Part shown: in pieces, positions 28,654 through 36,899 of the stretch
Position numbering within the stretch: position 1 is the stretch's first letter
Layout of the letters: every line of letters starts with the position of its first letter
Source of the DNA: Bacteroidia bacterium
GTDB lineage: Bacteria; Bacteroidota; Bacteroidia; Bacteroidales; Dysgonomonadaceae
Direction of reading: 5' to 3'
NCBI GenBank assembly: GCA_025999435.1
Contig: BNXH01000010.1
Span: 1-40,917 of the forward strand
DNA: 40,917 bases
The notes under the pieces: model-generated
Databases searched by the model: none
Told to the model about the DNA's origin: nothing
The model's input: only the letters and a program-made list of their open reading frames with translations
Translations under genes and position numbers: made by a program

Positions 28654-29876
28654 CTTGCTGCTTTAGGCAAACTGTAATCAGCTTTTTTCTTTGTTTTTTG
28701 TTGTAATACATTCATTCCCGATCTTAAGCAAATAGATAAGATGTACGGAATAAAAGCTATTTCTAATTGTTGTGGTATCAAACACCATGCCAGAAGAAAT
28801 AGCAAAAGCGCCACAAAGTTAATAAAATGATAATAACTTAAGCATTTCGTGAGAGGTTTTACGAAGAATAATAGTGCAACCAGAAGTTGCAGAGGATTTA
28901 ACCATATGATATTCCAGTTTGGATTGGTACATGGATGCTCCGAAAAAAACATCAGAAAGAATATAATACATCCTCCGGCACCTGCCACTAAAAACAATAG
29001 TGTATCGTATGTTTTGCCTAAAGTGTACCATTTCTTTATATAAACCAGCAGAGATAATGCAATAGTAAATACAAGCAAAGCAATACCCATGTACAGTGGT
29101 TCGTTAAACTCAATATATGCAGGGGATATCCCCTGTAAGATACTTCTGCTTTCAAGCAGAAGTCTTCTTTCCGTACTGTCACTTTTTATAATTGCTCCTG
29201 CATAAGCATTCATTAAATAATGGGGTAGGAAATCTTTTTGCCTGTCTGTTATTATTTTATCAGCATCGGCGCCAATCACCAAATCTATACCAAACTTAGT
29301 CCACGGCTGTATATCAACACATTCATGCACTAAATCTCTGTAAGTTTGTCGCTTATTCGTCGGTGTATATTCTATCTTTCCATTTATGTATTTCTCTATA
29401 ATATCCCGTGGACGTGTTGAACAATTATCGTAAAAGTAGTTATAACGGTATACCCTGTTTTCCGGTAGAGAGTTGATAACTAATGCATCAAATATTTCTT
29501 GTTTTTCTTTCCGGGTAAGGTTGTATACTTGTTCTATGACACCGACTCCCCGCTCTTCGTACTCTTCTACGTAATAATGAAAATCGATTACAGCCACCAT
29601 ATAATCGGTTTCTCCTTTTACAAAAAGAAATATAAAGTTATCCTTACTCATGTTGAATATACCGTAGTTGAATACCATATCTATATTGTTTTCCGGATCA
29701 TTAATACGTATGGCGGTGTGTCCGAATAGCGCATAAACCGCGCCATCCCAAGGAGTATTGGTAAGAAGGCTTATCTGCGCGGAATCGCTCAATACAATTT
29801 GAGAATAACTATACCGTTGAGCATTCAGCTGTACAAAGCTTATAATGAAGAGTAAGAAAATAAATCCTTTTCGCAT
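28650..29876 (-). CDS. lnb: Lnb-like lipoprotein N-acyltransferase (DUF4105)
   Basis: A 408-residue membrane protein. A signal sequence (MRKGFIFLLFIISFVQLNA) leads to a periplasmic domain of the DUF4105/Lnb_N family, with H53 in YALFGHTAIRI and C152 in YFYDNCSTRPRD as the likely catalytic pair. About five transmembrane segments follow between residues 265 and 395. This layout matches Lnb, described in Bacteroides as the enzyme that N-acylates lipoproteins in organisms lacking Lnt. ATG 29876 is preferred over the TTG two codons upstream. A -7 box TATCTTTG (29897-29904, minus) precedes it. It overlaps the AP-fold gene by 4 bp, with secA next, suggesting one envelope-biogenesis operon. The family is confident; the role follows from the family. 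Confidence 0.82.
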   Translation of the reverse strand: MRKGFIFLLFIISFVQLNAQRYSYSQIVLSDSAQISLLTNTPWDGAVYALFGHTAIRINDPENNIDMVFNYGIFNMSKDNFIFLFVKGETDYMVAVIDFHYYVEEYEERGVGVIEQVYNLTRKEKQEIFDALVINSLPENRVYRYNYFYDNCSTRPRDIIEKYINGKIEYTPTNKRQTYRDLVHECVDIQPWTKFGIDLVIGADADKIITDRQKDFLPHYLMNAYAGAIIKSDSTERRLLLESRSILQGISPAYIEFNEPLYMGIALLVFTIALSLLVYIKKWYTLGKTYDTLLFLVAGAGGCIIFFLMFFSEHPCTNPNWNIIWLNPLQLLVALLFFVKPLTKCLSYYHFINFVALLLFLLAWCLIPQQLEIAFIPYILSICLRSGMNVLQQKTKKKADYSLPKAAR

Positions 29877-29896
29877 ATTCAAAATATTTTCGAATA

Positions 29897-29904
29897 CAAA
29901 GATA
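29897..29904 (-). promoter_or_regulatory. -7 box of the lnb-AP-fold-secA unit
   Basis: TATCTTTG on the minus strand matches TAnnTTTG and lies 20 nt before ATG 29876. It is the only promoter-like site seen for the three closely packed genes. Confidence 0.55.
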
Positions 29905-30011
29905 AATTATCCACTGATAGAATGTATAATATATCAATAATCATTATTACAATGTTGTGAATTTTACTTAAAAAAGCGAACGGTTTCTCAGTAAATCCAT
30001 TTATTATTGCA

Positions 30012-30019
30012 TAAATTTG
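30012..30019 (+). promoter_or_regulatory. -7 box of the nitroreductase gene
   Basis: TAAATTTG matches TAnnTTTG, 26 nt before ATG 30046. It lies inside the longer open frame that starts at TTG 30007, which argues against that start. Confidence 0.5.
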
Positions 30020-30045
30020 TCTTGTATAATCAAAATTATTATCAT

Positions 30046-30648
30046 ATGAAAAAAGGATTAATCGCGATTGCTTTATTCTGTATTGCTAGTTATGTTTCGG
30101 CTCAGGATATAAATTTGCTTTCCCCAACAAAGACAGGTGGCAAACCTTTGATGGAGGTCTTAAATGAGAGACAGTCGAATCGTAACTTCGATAGCTCAAA
30201 ACAGCTTTCTACGCAGACTTTGTCTGACTTACTTTGGGCTGCATACGGATTTAATAGACCTGAAAAACGGACAGTGCCTTCGTCGCAAAACAGGCAAGAG
30301 GTGGATGTTTACGTAATGTTAAGCACAGGAGTTTATTTTTATGACGCTAAAGCCAATAAGCTTATACTGAAAGAGAAAGGTGACCTCAGAGATGTACTTG
30401 GACAACCTGAAATTTCGAAAAATGCACCTGTATCACTTATTTATGTTATAAATCTGGATAAGAATGGCCGTGAGACAGGGTATATGGATGCAGGTTTCCC
30501 TGTTCAGAATGTATATTTATATTGCGCATCGGCAGGATTGGGTACTGTTGCCCGGGGATCATTTAAAAGACCCGATGTACATAACGCTCTTAAACTGACC
30601 GAGAAACAAGAAGTTGTATTGGTACAGCCGGTAGGATACCTGAAGTAA
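30046..30648 (+). CDS. Exported nitroreductase-family protein (SagB/ThcOx-like)
   Basis: A 200-residue protein with a signal peptide (MKKGLIAIALFCIASYVSAQ) in front of a nitroreductase fold. Seen are LNERQSNRNFDSSKQLS (the usual R-S-x-R phosphate-binding start), LSDLLWAAYGFNR, KNAPVSLIYVINL, and GFPVQNVYLYCASAGLGTVARGSF near the FMN site. Family members use FMN and NAD(P)H to reduce nitro or related groups, or oxidise peptide azolines in the SagB branch. Periplasmic location is uncommon for an NAD(P)H-dependent enzyme. It converges on pyrD through a shared terminator. Confidence 0.88.
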   Translation: MKKGLIAIALFCIASYVSAQDINLLSPTKTGGKPLMEVLNERQSNRNFDSSKQLSTQTLSDLLWAAYGFNRPEKRTVPSSQNRQEVDVYVMLSTGVYFYDAKANKLILKEKGDLRDVLGQPEISKNAPVSLIYVINLDKNGRETGYMDAGFPVQNVYLYCASAGLGTVARGSFKRPDVHNALKLTEKQEVVLVQPVGYLK

Positions 30649-30668
30649 TTGATAAATCGTATATATGG

Positions 30669-30699
30669 AAAAAGGAACTGATAATTTCAGTTCCTTTTT
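30669..30699. terminator. Bidirectional terminator between nitroreductase and pyrD
   Basis: AAAAAGGAACTGA (30669-30681) and TCAGTTCCTTTTT (30687-30699) form a 13-bp perfect stem with a 5-nt loop. A-runs on one side and T-runs on the other allow termination of both convergent genes. Confidence 0.9.
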
Positions 30700-30721
30700 A
30701 TTTAGTACATTGATAATAAAA

Positions 30722-31633
30722 TCAAAGTTTTAATGCTCCTACAAGCTCACTAACAGAAGCGATATTATTTTTATCTAAATATTCTGAAATACCATCTACT
30801 ACTTTTACCGAAATAGTAGGATCAATAAAATTGTGAGTTCCAATCTGTATAGCAGATGATCCTGCCAGAATAAATTCAATAGCATCTTGCCAGCTGGAGA
30901 TACCGCCCATACCTATAATTGGAATTTTAACGGCATTGTATGTTTGCCATACCATTCTTAGAGCAATAGGTTTTACACATGGGCCGGACAATCCTCCTGT
31001 AACCGTTGATAACACCGGACGTTTTTTGTTTATATCTACTGCCATCCCCAACAATGTATTTATCAACGAAACCGAGTCGGCGCCTTCGCCTTCCACGGCT
31101 TTGGCTATTTCTGTGATATCGGTTACATTCGGCGATAATTTTACAATAAGAGTTTTATCCCATACCTTGCGTACAGCTTTCGTTACTTTTGCCGCCGAAC
31201 AAGCCGATGTGCCAAAGGCCATACCGCCTTCTTTTACGTTTGGACACGAAATATTAAGTTCAATTGCCGGTACTTTCTCTAATTGGATCAATTTTTCCGT
31301 ACAATCCACATAGTCCTCCACGGTAGAACCCGATACGTTGACTATAATATGGGTATCGATATCCTTTATTTCCGGATATATATTTGTAACAAAGTAATCA
31401 ACACCCTTATTTTGCAGTCCTACAGCGTTTAACATGCCTGCCGGAGTTTCTGCCATACGAGGATAGTCATTCCCTTGTCTTGCACGAATTGTAGTTCCCT
31501 TTACAAATATACCACCTATTCGCGATAGGTCAAAGAAGTCCGAATACTCCTTTCCATAACCAAAAGTACCCGATGCAGTCATCACTGGGTTCTTCAAATG
31601 TAAATCACCAATGTTTACAGCTAGTTTATCCAT
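30722..31633 (-). CDS. pyrD: Dihydroorotate dehydrogenase, class 1B catalytic subunit
   Basis: A 303-residue FMN protein oxidising dihydroorotate to orotate in pyrimidine synthesis. It starts with the class 1 block [19 protein letters not shown]. The catalytic cysteine is in [14 protein letters not shown] (C130), as in class 1B enzymes (class 2 has Ser), and FMN-phosphate contacts are in [11 protein letters not shown]. It overlaps the upstream electron-transfer subunit by 13 bp, so the two NAD-linked subunits should be made together. It ends at the bidirectional terminator. Confidence 0.97.
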   Translation of the reverse strand: MDKLAVNIGDLHLKNPVMTASGTFGYGKEYSDFFDLSRIGGIFVKGTTIRARQGNDYPRMAETPAGMLNAVGLQNKGVDYFVTNIYPEIKDIDTHIIVNVSGSTVEDYVDCTEKLIQLEKVPAIELNISCPNVKEGGMAFGTSACSAAKVTKAVRKVWDKTLIVKLSPNVTDITEIAKAVEGEGADSVSLINTLLGMAVDINKKRPVLSTVTGGLSGPCVKPIALRMVWQTYNAVKIPIIGMGGISSWQDAIEFILAGSSAIQIGTHNFIDPTISVKVVDGISEYLDKNNIASVSELVGALKL

Positions 31634-32403
31634 GTTAACTTATCTATATTAAATACGGGCCCTTCTGTACATACGCATACATTCCCTTCGTGGGTTTTTT
31701 CCACACAACATAAACACACTCCAAACCCGCATGCCATCATATTTTCAAGCGATACTTCACATTGTATTCCATTACTATGAGCATACTTTGCTACTGCCAC
31801 CATCATTGGTTTCGGTCCGCAAGTATAAATAGCCGAAAAGCGCGTGCTTTTTAGTACTGTATGATCTGTTACATATCCTTTTTCACCAAAAGACCCGTCT
31901 TCGGTAGTACAGAATACCTCTCCATACTTGCTGAAATCATCTAATTGGAGTAAATCATTCTTAGAGCGTGCTCCCAAAAGAAATTTGGGACTGAATCCTT
32001 GAGCTTTCAGGCAGGCTCCCAAAAACAGCATGGGAGCAGTACCTACACCGCCGCCAATTAGCAATAATTCCTGTTCACTATCTTTTGTGGGAAGAGTGAA
32101 TGTATTTCCCAGTGGGAAGAGTAAGTTCACTATATCGTTTACTTTATATTCGCACATGGCTCTTGTTCCATCACCAATAGCTTGAACCAATAGCCATAGT
32201 TCATTTTTGTCTTTATCCACAAAATTCACAGAAATAGGACGCCTTAGATATGTTGCCGGAGAGCCATCAACTCTGACTTCAACGAATTGTCCCGGGTACA
32301 TATCCGGTAATAACGTGTTATCTGTAGTAGTAAGCTTTATAAGACAATAATTTTGGTTTAGACGGCTATTTTCTGTAACCACTAAATCCAACATTTTTTT
32401 CAT
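31621..32403 (-). CDS. pyrK: Dihydroorotate dehydrogenase electron-transfer subunit
   Basis: A 260-residue FAD and [2Fe-2S] protein that carries electrons from PyrD to NAD. The FAD motif is [11 protein letters not shown], with a nucleotide-binding block [15 protein letters not shown] and [13 protein letters not shown]. The iron-sulfur ligands are in the C-terminal stretch [14 protein letters not shown] plus a fourth cysteine in [13 protein letters not shown]. It is the first gene of the pyrK-pyrD pair, with a -7 box TAACTTTG at 32444-32451 (minus). The presence of PyrK confirms class 1B for PyrD. Confidence 0.95.
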   Translation of the reverse strand: MKKMLDLVVTENSRLNQNYCLIKLTTTDNTLLPDMYPGQFVEVRVDGSPATYLRRPISVNFVDKDKNELWLLVQAIGDGTRAMCEYKVNDIVNLLFPLGNTFTLPTKDSEQELLLIGGGVGTAPMLFLGACLKAQGFSPKFLLGARSKNDLLQLDDFSKYGEVFCTTEDGSFGEKGYVTDHTVLKSTRFSAIYTCGPKPMMVAVAKYAHSNGIQCEVSLENMMACGFGVCLCCVEKTHEGNVCVCTEGPVFNIDKLTWIN

Positions 32404-32443
32404 CTATCTTGTTTTTAGAAAATAAGTACTTTGTTTCCAGTTG

Positions 32444-32451
32444 CAAAGTTA
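32444..32451 (-). promoter_or_regulatory. -7 box of pyrK-pyrD
   Basis: TAACTTTG on the minus strand matches TAnnTTTG, 40 nt before ATG 32403. The -33 box is not clear. Confidence 0.5.
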
Positions 32452-32718
32452 ATAAGTTTTAGTCTCATTAAAAATGATGGAAGTTATAATTTATATGAAA
32501 GTTTTCATTACCTTTATGTCATATGTTACTACTCATAATAGGTTAATATTATGTTCTTAACTATCAAAAACACATCATTTACCTCTGTTTTCCTCAATAT
32601 AAAGGACAGGGATCATTTTGTCTCTTTATAATTATTATCCTTATCATTCTCATTTTTAGCAAATTCGTGTCGGATTTGCATATTTCTTTTGTAATCAAAT
32701 CACTAAAAATATTAAACT
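32452..32718 (+). promoter_or_regulatory. tnaA upstream region with a leader hairpin
   Basis: About 270 bp separate the pyrK promoter from tnaA and hold no gene. TATAAAG-GACA (32598-32608) and TGTCTCTTTATA (32619-32630) can form an 11-bp stem with one bulged base and a 10-nt loop, about 90 nt before the start. No tnaC-like leader peptide with a conserved Trp was found. A T-rich stretch with CTTTTG (near 32690) may contain the promoter, but no exact TAnnTTTG was seen. Confidence 0.4.
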
Positions 32719-34095
32719 ATGGAATTGCCATTTGCCGAATCATGGAAGATAAAAATGATAGAGCCTATACATAAAAGCACCCGCGAAGAACGTGAACAGT
32801 GGTTAGCCAAAGCTAAAAATAACGTATTTCAGTTAAAATCCGAACAAGTATATATAGACCTGATCACAGATTCGGGAACCGGAGCTATGAGTGATCGCCA
32901 ATGGTCGGCAATGATGTTAGGAGATGAAAGTTATGCCGGTGCCACTTCTTATTACAATATGAAAGATGCTGTTACACGCATTACCGGTTTCGATTATGTG
33001 CTTCCTACACATCAGGGACGTGCTGCCGAAAATGTATTATTCTCGTGCCTTATAAAAGAAGGTGATGTATGCCCGGGAAATTCACATTTTGATACAACGA
33101 AAGGACATATAGAATCTCGAAAGGCAGTGGCTTTGGATTGTACTATTGACGAAGCTAAAGATACACAATTGGAAATTCCTTTTAAAGGCAATGTGGATAT
33201 TAAAAAACTTGAAGCTGCTTTGAAAAAGTACCACGATTGTATTCCTTTTATAATAGTGACTATAACGAATAATACATCGGGAGGACAACCTGTTTCGATG
33301 GAAAACCTTAGAGAGACGCGTATTCTTGCCAATAAATATGGGAAACGTGTAATATTCGATTCTGCGCGTTTTGCGGAAAATGCCTATTTTATAAAAACGA
33401 GAGAAGCAGGTTATGAGAATAGAACTATAAAAGAGATCTGTTTAGAAATGTTTGGTTATGCCGATGGTATGACAATGAGTGCAAAGAAAGATGCAATTGT
33501 GAATATGGGCGGATTTTTTGCAACGAACGTCAAAGAATGGTATGATTCTGCAAAGATTAAAGGTATTATTTACGAAGGATTTATTACTTATGGAGGAATG
33601 AACGGGCGTGACATGAATGCTTTGGCTATAGGCTTGGATGAGAATACTGAATTTGATAATCTGGAAACCAGGATTAAGCAAGTCGAATATTTGGGTAGAA
33701 AATTGGATGAATATGGTATTCCATATCAACGGCCAGCCGGAGGGCATGCTATTTTTGTTGATGCTTCTAAAGTCCTGACTCATGTGCCCAGAGAAGAATT
33801 TCCTGCCCAGACTTTGACTGTAGAACTATATTTAGAAGCCGGCATAAGAGGGTGTGAGATAGGTTATCTATTGGCAGACAGAGACCCTAATACCAGAGAA
33901 AACAGATTCGATGGTCTGGACTTACTGCGATTGGCTATTCCCAGACGTGTTTATACGGATAATCACATAAATGTTGTCGCAGCAGCTTTAAAAAATATAT
34001 ACGACAGAAGGGAAAGTATCACTAAAGGAGTAAAAATAATTTGGGAGGCTGAACTTTTACGGCATTTTACAGTAGAGCTCGAAAGAATTAAATAG
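32719..34095 (+). CDS. tnaA: Tryptophanase (tryptophan indole-lyase)
   Basis: A 458-residue PLP lyase that splits tryptophan into indole, pyruvate and ammonia. The N-terminus (MELPFAESWKIKMIEPI) resembles tyrosine phenol-lyase, but specificity residues point to tryptophanase. The position equivalent to TPL T124 is D125 (FDTTKGH), and the phenol-binding R381 of TPL is I381 (IRGCEIG). The PLP lysine is in MSAKKDAIVNMGG (K257), with FDSARFAENAYFIK before it. The C-terminal His is in LLRHFTVEL. The gene is monocistronic, with a long leader and a terminator at 34117-34157. Indole would be a secreted signal. Confidence 0.93.
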   Translation: MELPFAESWKIKMIEPIHKSTREEREQWLAKAKNNVFQLKSEQVYIDLITDSGTGAMSDRQWSAMMLGDESYAGATSYYNMKDAVTRITGFDYVLPTHQGRAAENVLFSCLIKEGDVCPGNSHFDTTKGHIESRKAVALDCTIDEAKDTQLEIPFKGNVDIKKLEAALKKYHDCIPFIIVTITNNTSGGQPVSMENLRETRILANKYGKRVIFDSARFAENAYFIKTREAGYENRTIKEICLEMFGYADGMTMSAKKDAIVNMGGFFATNVKEWYDSAKIKGIIYEGFITYGGMNGRDMNALAIGLDENTEFDNLETRIKQVEYLGRKLDEYGIPYQRPAGGHAIFVDASKVLTHVPREEFPAQTLTVELYLEAGIRGCEIGYLLADRDPNTRENRFDGLDLLRLAIPRRVYTDNHINVVAAALKNIYDRRESITKGVKIIWEAELLRHFTVELERIK

Positions 34096-34116
34096 TGATA
34101 TTTCGAAAATAAAATT

Positions 34117-34157
34117 ATAGGCTTGAATCTTGAAAATTTAAGCCTATTGTTTTTTTT
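34117..34157 (+). terminator. tnaA terminator
   Basis: ATAGGCTT (34117-34124) and AAGCCTAT (34140-34147), extended inward by three pairs, form an ~11-bp stem. A T-rich tract (34148-34157) follows directly. Its end reaches the last codons of the convergent XRE gene. Confidence 0.85.
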
Positions 34158-34644
34158 ATAGTGGTTTATTATCCGCATTGAAGGTCTCGAATGTATTATC
34201 GGTATAATAAATAATTATCTTGCTTACTTTTCTATCCGGTAGTTTTTGATAGATAACTTCCTTTTTTATAATTTGTTCCACTTCATTTTGAGGTTGCTCA
34301 ACTATAATTTCCTTACGATATTCAGGTTCTTTCTGGGCAATCGGTGGAGATACGTAATTCTGGGAGAATAAATCGGGGTGATTTTGAGTAATCGGTGTAG
34401 CCTGAAATGTATTCGCGTTTTTTTTACCATATTCCGGCTTATACATATCACCTTTTCCGGATATTAACCAGTCCGGATTGATGTACTCCATTTTGGATAA
34501 TATTCGAGTAACAACATCCAGACTAGGATTATTACGTCCATTTAGTATGTGCGAAACTACAGCGCGTCCCAATTGAAGTCTATCTGCAAAGGCAGAAGGA
34601 GTAAGCTGTTCACTTTCCATAATCAATCTAATACGATCTTTCAT
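34156..34644 (-). CDS. XRE-family transcriptional regulator
   Basis: A 162-residue protein with an N-terminal Cro/C1-type helix-turn-helix (residues 1-65): LTPSAFADRLQLGRAVVSHI, then NGRNNPSLDVVTRILSKM and NPDWLISGKGDM, the usual phage-repressor-like end of the domain. The remaining ~95 residues are polar and low in complexity (many N, Q, P, E), with a Lys/Ile-rich C-terminus, and match no known ligand domain. The start region overlaps direct repeats at 34654-34684 and a -7 box, which suggests that it represses itself. Targets are unknown; the C69 dipeptidase gene is the divergent neighbour. Confidence 0.85.
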   Translation of the reverse strand: MKDRIRLIMESEQLTPSAFADRLQLGRAVVSHILNGRNNPSLDVVTRILSKMEYINPDWLISGKGDMYKPEYGKKNANTFQATPITQNHPDLFSQNYVSPPIAQKEPEYRKEIIVEQPQNEVEQIIKKEVIYQKLPDRKVSKIIIYYTDNTFETFNADNKPL

Positions 34645-34653
34645 AATCCTATT

Positions 34654-34693
34654 ATGTAAATAGTTTACTACAAATGTAAATAGTATATTTTAC
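34654..34693 (-). promoter_or_regulatory. Promoter and operator-like repeats of the XRE gene
   Basis: ATGTAAATAGT occurs twice (34654-34664 and 34674-34684), 20 bp apart, which is two helical turns. Each copy starts a GTAAA...TTTAC dyad (34656-34668 and 34676-34693). The minus-strand -7 box TACATTTG (34671-34678) lies between and overlaps them, 27 nt before the ATG. This is the arrangement expected of an autorepressor site. Confidence 0.55.
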
Positions 34694-35152
34694 AAATAAA
34701 AATTTTATTAGTATATATTTGTATTTAACAAGTGTATATTTAAATATCCTTTTGTATATAAACAAGTGTATACAGGGTAATATAGCTATAAAGTATCCCT
34801 TTTTATATTTTATATAAAATACTAAATATAAATGATATAATATCATAAATATGTCTTTAGTTATAGAGTTTATCGGGTTTGTGTCTACACATTGGATATT
34901 ATCTAAATCATAACTTTATTATATAAGCATATTTAATTGATTATCAATTATATAATATGAAAAATATCACGATATAAAACCTGATTACAAAACTATATCA
35001 TAGCTCGAATACATATGTAATATATTCTATTTACAACAAAAATACATTTGTTGATTTGGTATTTGGTTACCATGTGGATACATATGTGAATGGTATCAAA
35101 TATTCATTTGTTTGCTATGATAGGATTCACATATGTATATTTATTCAGATAC
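34694..35152. other. Very AT-rich intergenic region with CATATG repeats
   Basis: About 460 bp without a credible gene. It holds three copies of a motif around ACATATGT: ATACATATGTAA (35009-35020), ATACATATGTGAAT (35078-35091) and its exact inverse ATTCACATATGTAT (35125-35138). Further CATTTGTT-type repeats lie between. The copies are upstream of the dipeptidase promoter and may be regulator-binding sites. Confidence 0.55.
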
Positions 35153-35183
35153 TTTATTTTTTACAAATAATCAAGTATCTTTA
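35153..35183 (+). promoter_or_regulatory. Putative promoter of the C69 dipeptidase gene
   Basis: TTTA (35153-35156), 19 nt, then TATCTTTA (35176-35183): both boxes differ by one base from TTTG and TAnnTTTG. It would start transcription about 17 nt before ATG 35208, so the ATG at 35133 would lie outside the transcript. Confidence 0.45.
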
Positions 35184-35207
35184 CATTTGAATCTAAAAAT
35201 TTCCTTT

Positions 35208-36848
35208 ATGAAGAAAGTATCCTTATTTCTGTTGTTTTGTATACTCTGCGAGATTCACGTATTTGCGTGCACAAATTTATTAGTTGGAAAAAAAGCTTCT
35301 GTTGACGGGTCTACAATGATCACGTATTCGGCAGACTCGTATGCTTTATATGGTGAATTGTACTATTGGCCGGCAAGACAGTGGCCTAAAGGCACTATGA
35401 TGAATGTTTATGAATGGGATAGCGGAAAGTTTAAATATCTGGGAGATATAGCTCAGGCAGAACAGACATATAATGTTGTTGGAAACATCAACGAACATCA
35501 GCTGTCTATAGGAGAAACGACCTTTGGAGGTAGAAAAGAGCTTGTTAATCCGGAAGGTAAAATTGATTATGGTAGTCTTATTTATATAACATTACAAAGA
35601 GCTAAAACAGCAAGAGAGGCTATAAAGATAATGACAGATCTCGTTGCTGAATATGGATATAATAGTAGTGGTGAATCTTTTTCTATCGGAGACCCTAATG
35701 AGATTTGGGTATTGGAAATGATCGGTAAAGGCAATGGTAATACAGGTGCTGTATGGGTTGCCGTGCGTATACCTGACGATTGTATATCTGCTCATGCCAA
35801 TCAGGCCAGAATACAGCAATTTCCCCTGAATGACCCTCAAAACTGCCTTTATTCTAAAGATGTGATTTCTTTTGCTAAAGAAAAAGGGTATTATAAAGGT
35901 AAAGATGAAAATTTCAGTTTTGCTGTAGCGTATAATCCTTTGGATTTTGGAGGACAACGTTTTTGTGAAGCCCGTGTATGGAGCTTTTTCAATCGCTACA
36001 ATAAAGATATGGCTAAATTTGTTACTTATGCGCAAGGTAAAACACAAGAGCCTATGCCTTTATACATCAAGCCGGATAGAAAGTTGTCGTTAACAGACCT
36101 GAAGGAAATGATGAGAGACCATTATGAAGGAACGGCTTTGGATTGGACTAATGATATTGGTGCAGGGCCTTTCAAATCTCCATATCGTTATGCCCCTCTG
36201 ACTTGGAAATCCGATTCTGTAGCGTATTGCAATGAACGTCCGATTGCTACTCAACAAACAGCATTTGTTTTTGTTACGCAGATGCGCTCATGGTTGCCCA
36301 ACCCGATAGGTGGTATTATATGGTTTGGAACTGACGATGCGGCTCAAACAGTGTTTACACCGATGTATTGTTCTATAACACAAACGCCTGAATGTTATCG
36401 CGAAGGTAACGGTGACATGTATAATTTCTCATGGACTTCCAGTTTTTGGATTCACAACTGGGTATCTAATATGGTTTACAACAGGTATGATTCTATGCAT
36501 GCGGATCTTAGAAAATTACAGTTAGAATTGGAATCGAAGTTTCTAAAAGAGCAAGATGCTACAGAAACAGAGGCATTGGCGCTGTATAACCAGTCTCCTG
36601 AAAAAGCTGTACAGTATTTAACAACGTATAGCCAGAACCAAGCTCAATATGCATTTGGTAAATGGAAAAAGTTAGGCGAATTTTTGATTGTTAAGTATAT
36701 GGATGGCGGAATAAAAAAGGAAGAAAACGGAGTGTTTGTAAAAGGGAAACTAGGGGAACCTATATATCCGCAACGTCCCGGTTATTCAAAAGAGTTTTAT
36801 AGAGAGGTTGTAAAAGAAACCGGAGATAAATATAAAGTTCTATACTAA
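35208..36848 (+). CDS. C69-family dipeptidase (exported Ntn-hydrolase)
   Basis: A 546-residue peptidase of family C69 (U34 type), an N-terminal-nucleophile hydrolase that cleaves dipeptides. The signal peptide MKKVSLFLLFCILCEIHVFA is followed directly by C21 in ACTNLLVGKKASVDGSTM. C21 would become the N-terminal catalytic cysteine after signal-peptide cleavage. Further family blocks are LSIGETTFGGR, YGYNSSGESFSIGDPNEIWV and AHANQARIQQF. The longer frame from 35133 is rejected because it hides the signal peptide and begins upstream of the promoter. The protein probably acts in the periplasm. A strong terminator follows. Confidence 0.92.
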   Translation: MKKVSLFLLFCILCEIHVFACTNLLVGKKASVDGSTMITYSADSYALYGELYYWPARQWPKGTMMNVYEWDSGKFKYLGDIAQAEQTYNVVGNINEHQLSIGETTFGGRKELVNPEGKIDYGSLIYITLQRAKTAREAIKIMTDLVAEYGYNSSGESFSIGDPNEIWVLEMIGKGNGNTGAVWVAVRIPDDCISAHANQARIQQFPLNDPQNCLYSKDVISFAKEKGYYKGKDENFSFAVAYNPLDFGGQRFCEARVWSFFNRYNKDMAKFVTYAQGKTQEPMPLYIKPDRKLSLTDLKEMMRDHYEGTALDWTNDIGAGPFKSPYRYAPLTWKSDSVAYCNERPIATQQTAFVFVTQMRSWLPNPIGGIIWFGTDDAAQTVFTPMYCSITQTPECYREGNGDMYNFSWTSSFWIHNWVSNMVYNRYDSMHADLRKLQLELESKFLKEQDATETEALALYNQSPEKAVQYLTTYSQNQAQYAFGKWKKLGEFLIVKYMDGGIKKEENGVFVKGKLGEPIYPQRPGYSKEFYREVVKETGDKYKVLY

Positions 36849-36857
36849 AAATATTGT

Positions 36858-36884
36858 GCCCCTCTGTTTTCGGAGGGGCTTTTT
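36858..36884 (+). terminator. Terminator of the C69 dipeptidase gene
   Basis: GCCCCTCTG (36858-36866) and CGGAGGGGC (36871-36879) form a 9-bp GC-rich stem (one T-G) with a 4-nt loop and are followed by TTTTT. The permease gene starts 16 nt later. Confidence 0.92.
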
Positions 36885-36899
36885 ATAAACATTTACAAC

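Noticed and set aside
32719..34095. Annotation as tyrosine phenol-lyase
   Set aside because: The TPL-specific Thr124 and Arg381 are Asp and Ile here, as in tryptophanase.
35133..35207. 25-residue extension of the C69 dipeptidase
   Set aside because: It would bury the signal peptide and the Cys that must become N-terminal, and it begins inside the inverted CATATG repeat upstream of the promoter.
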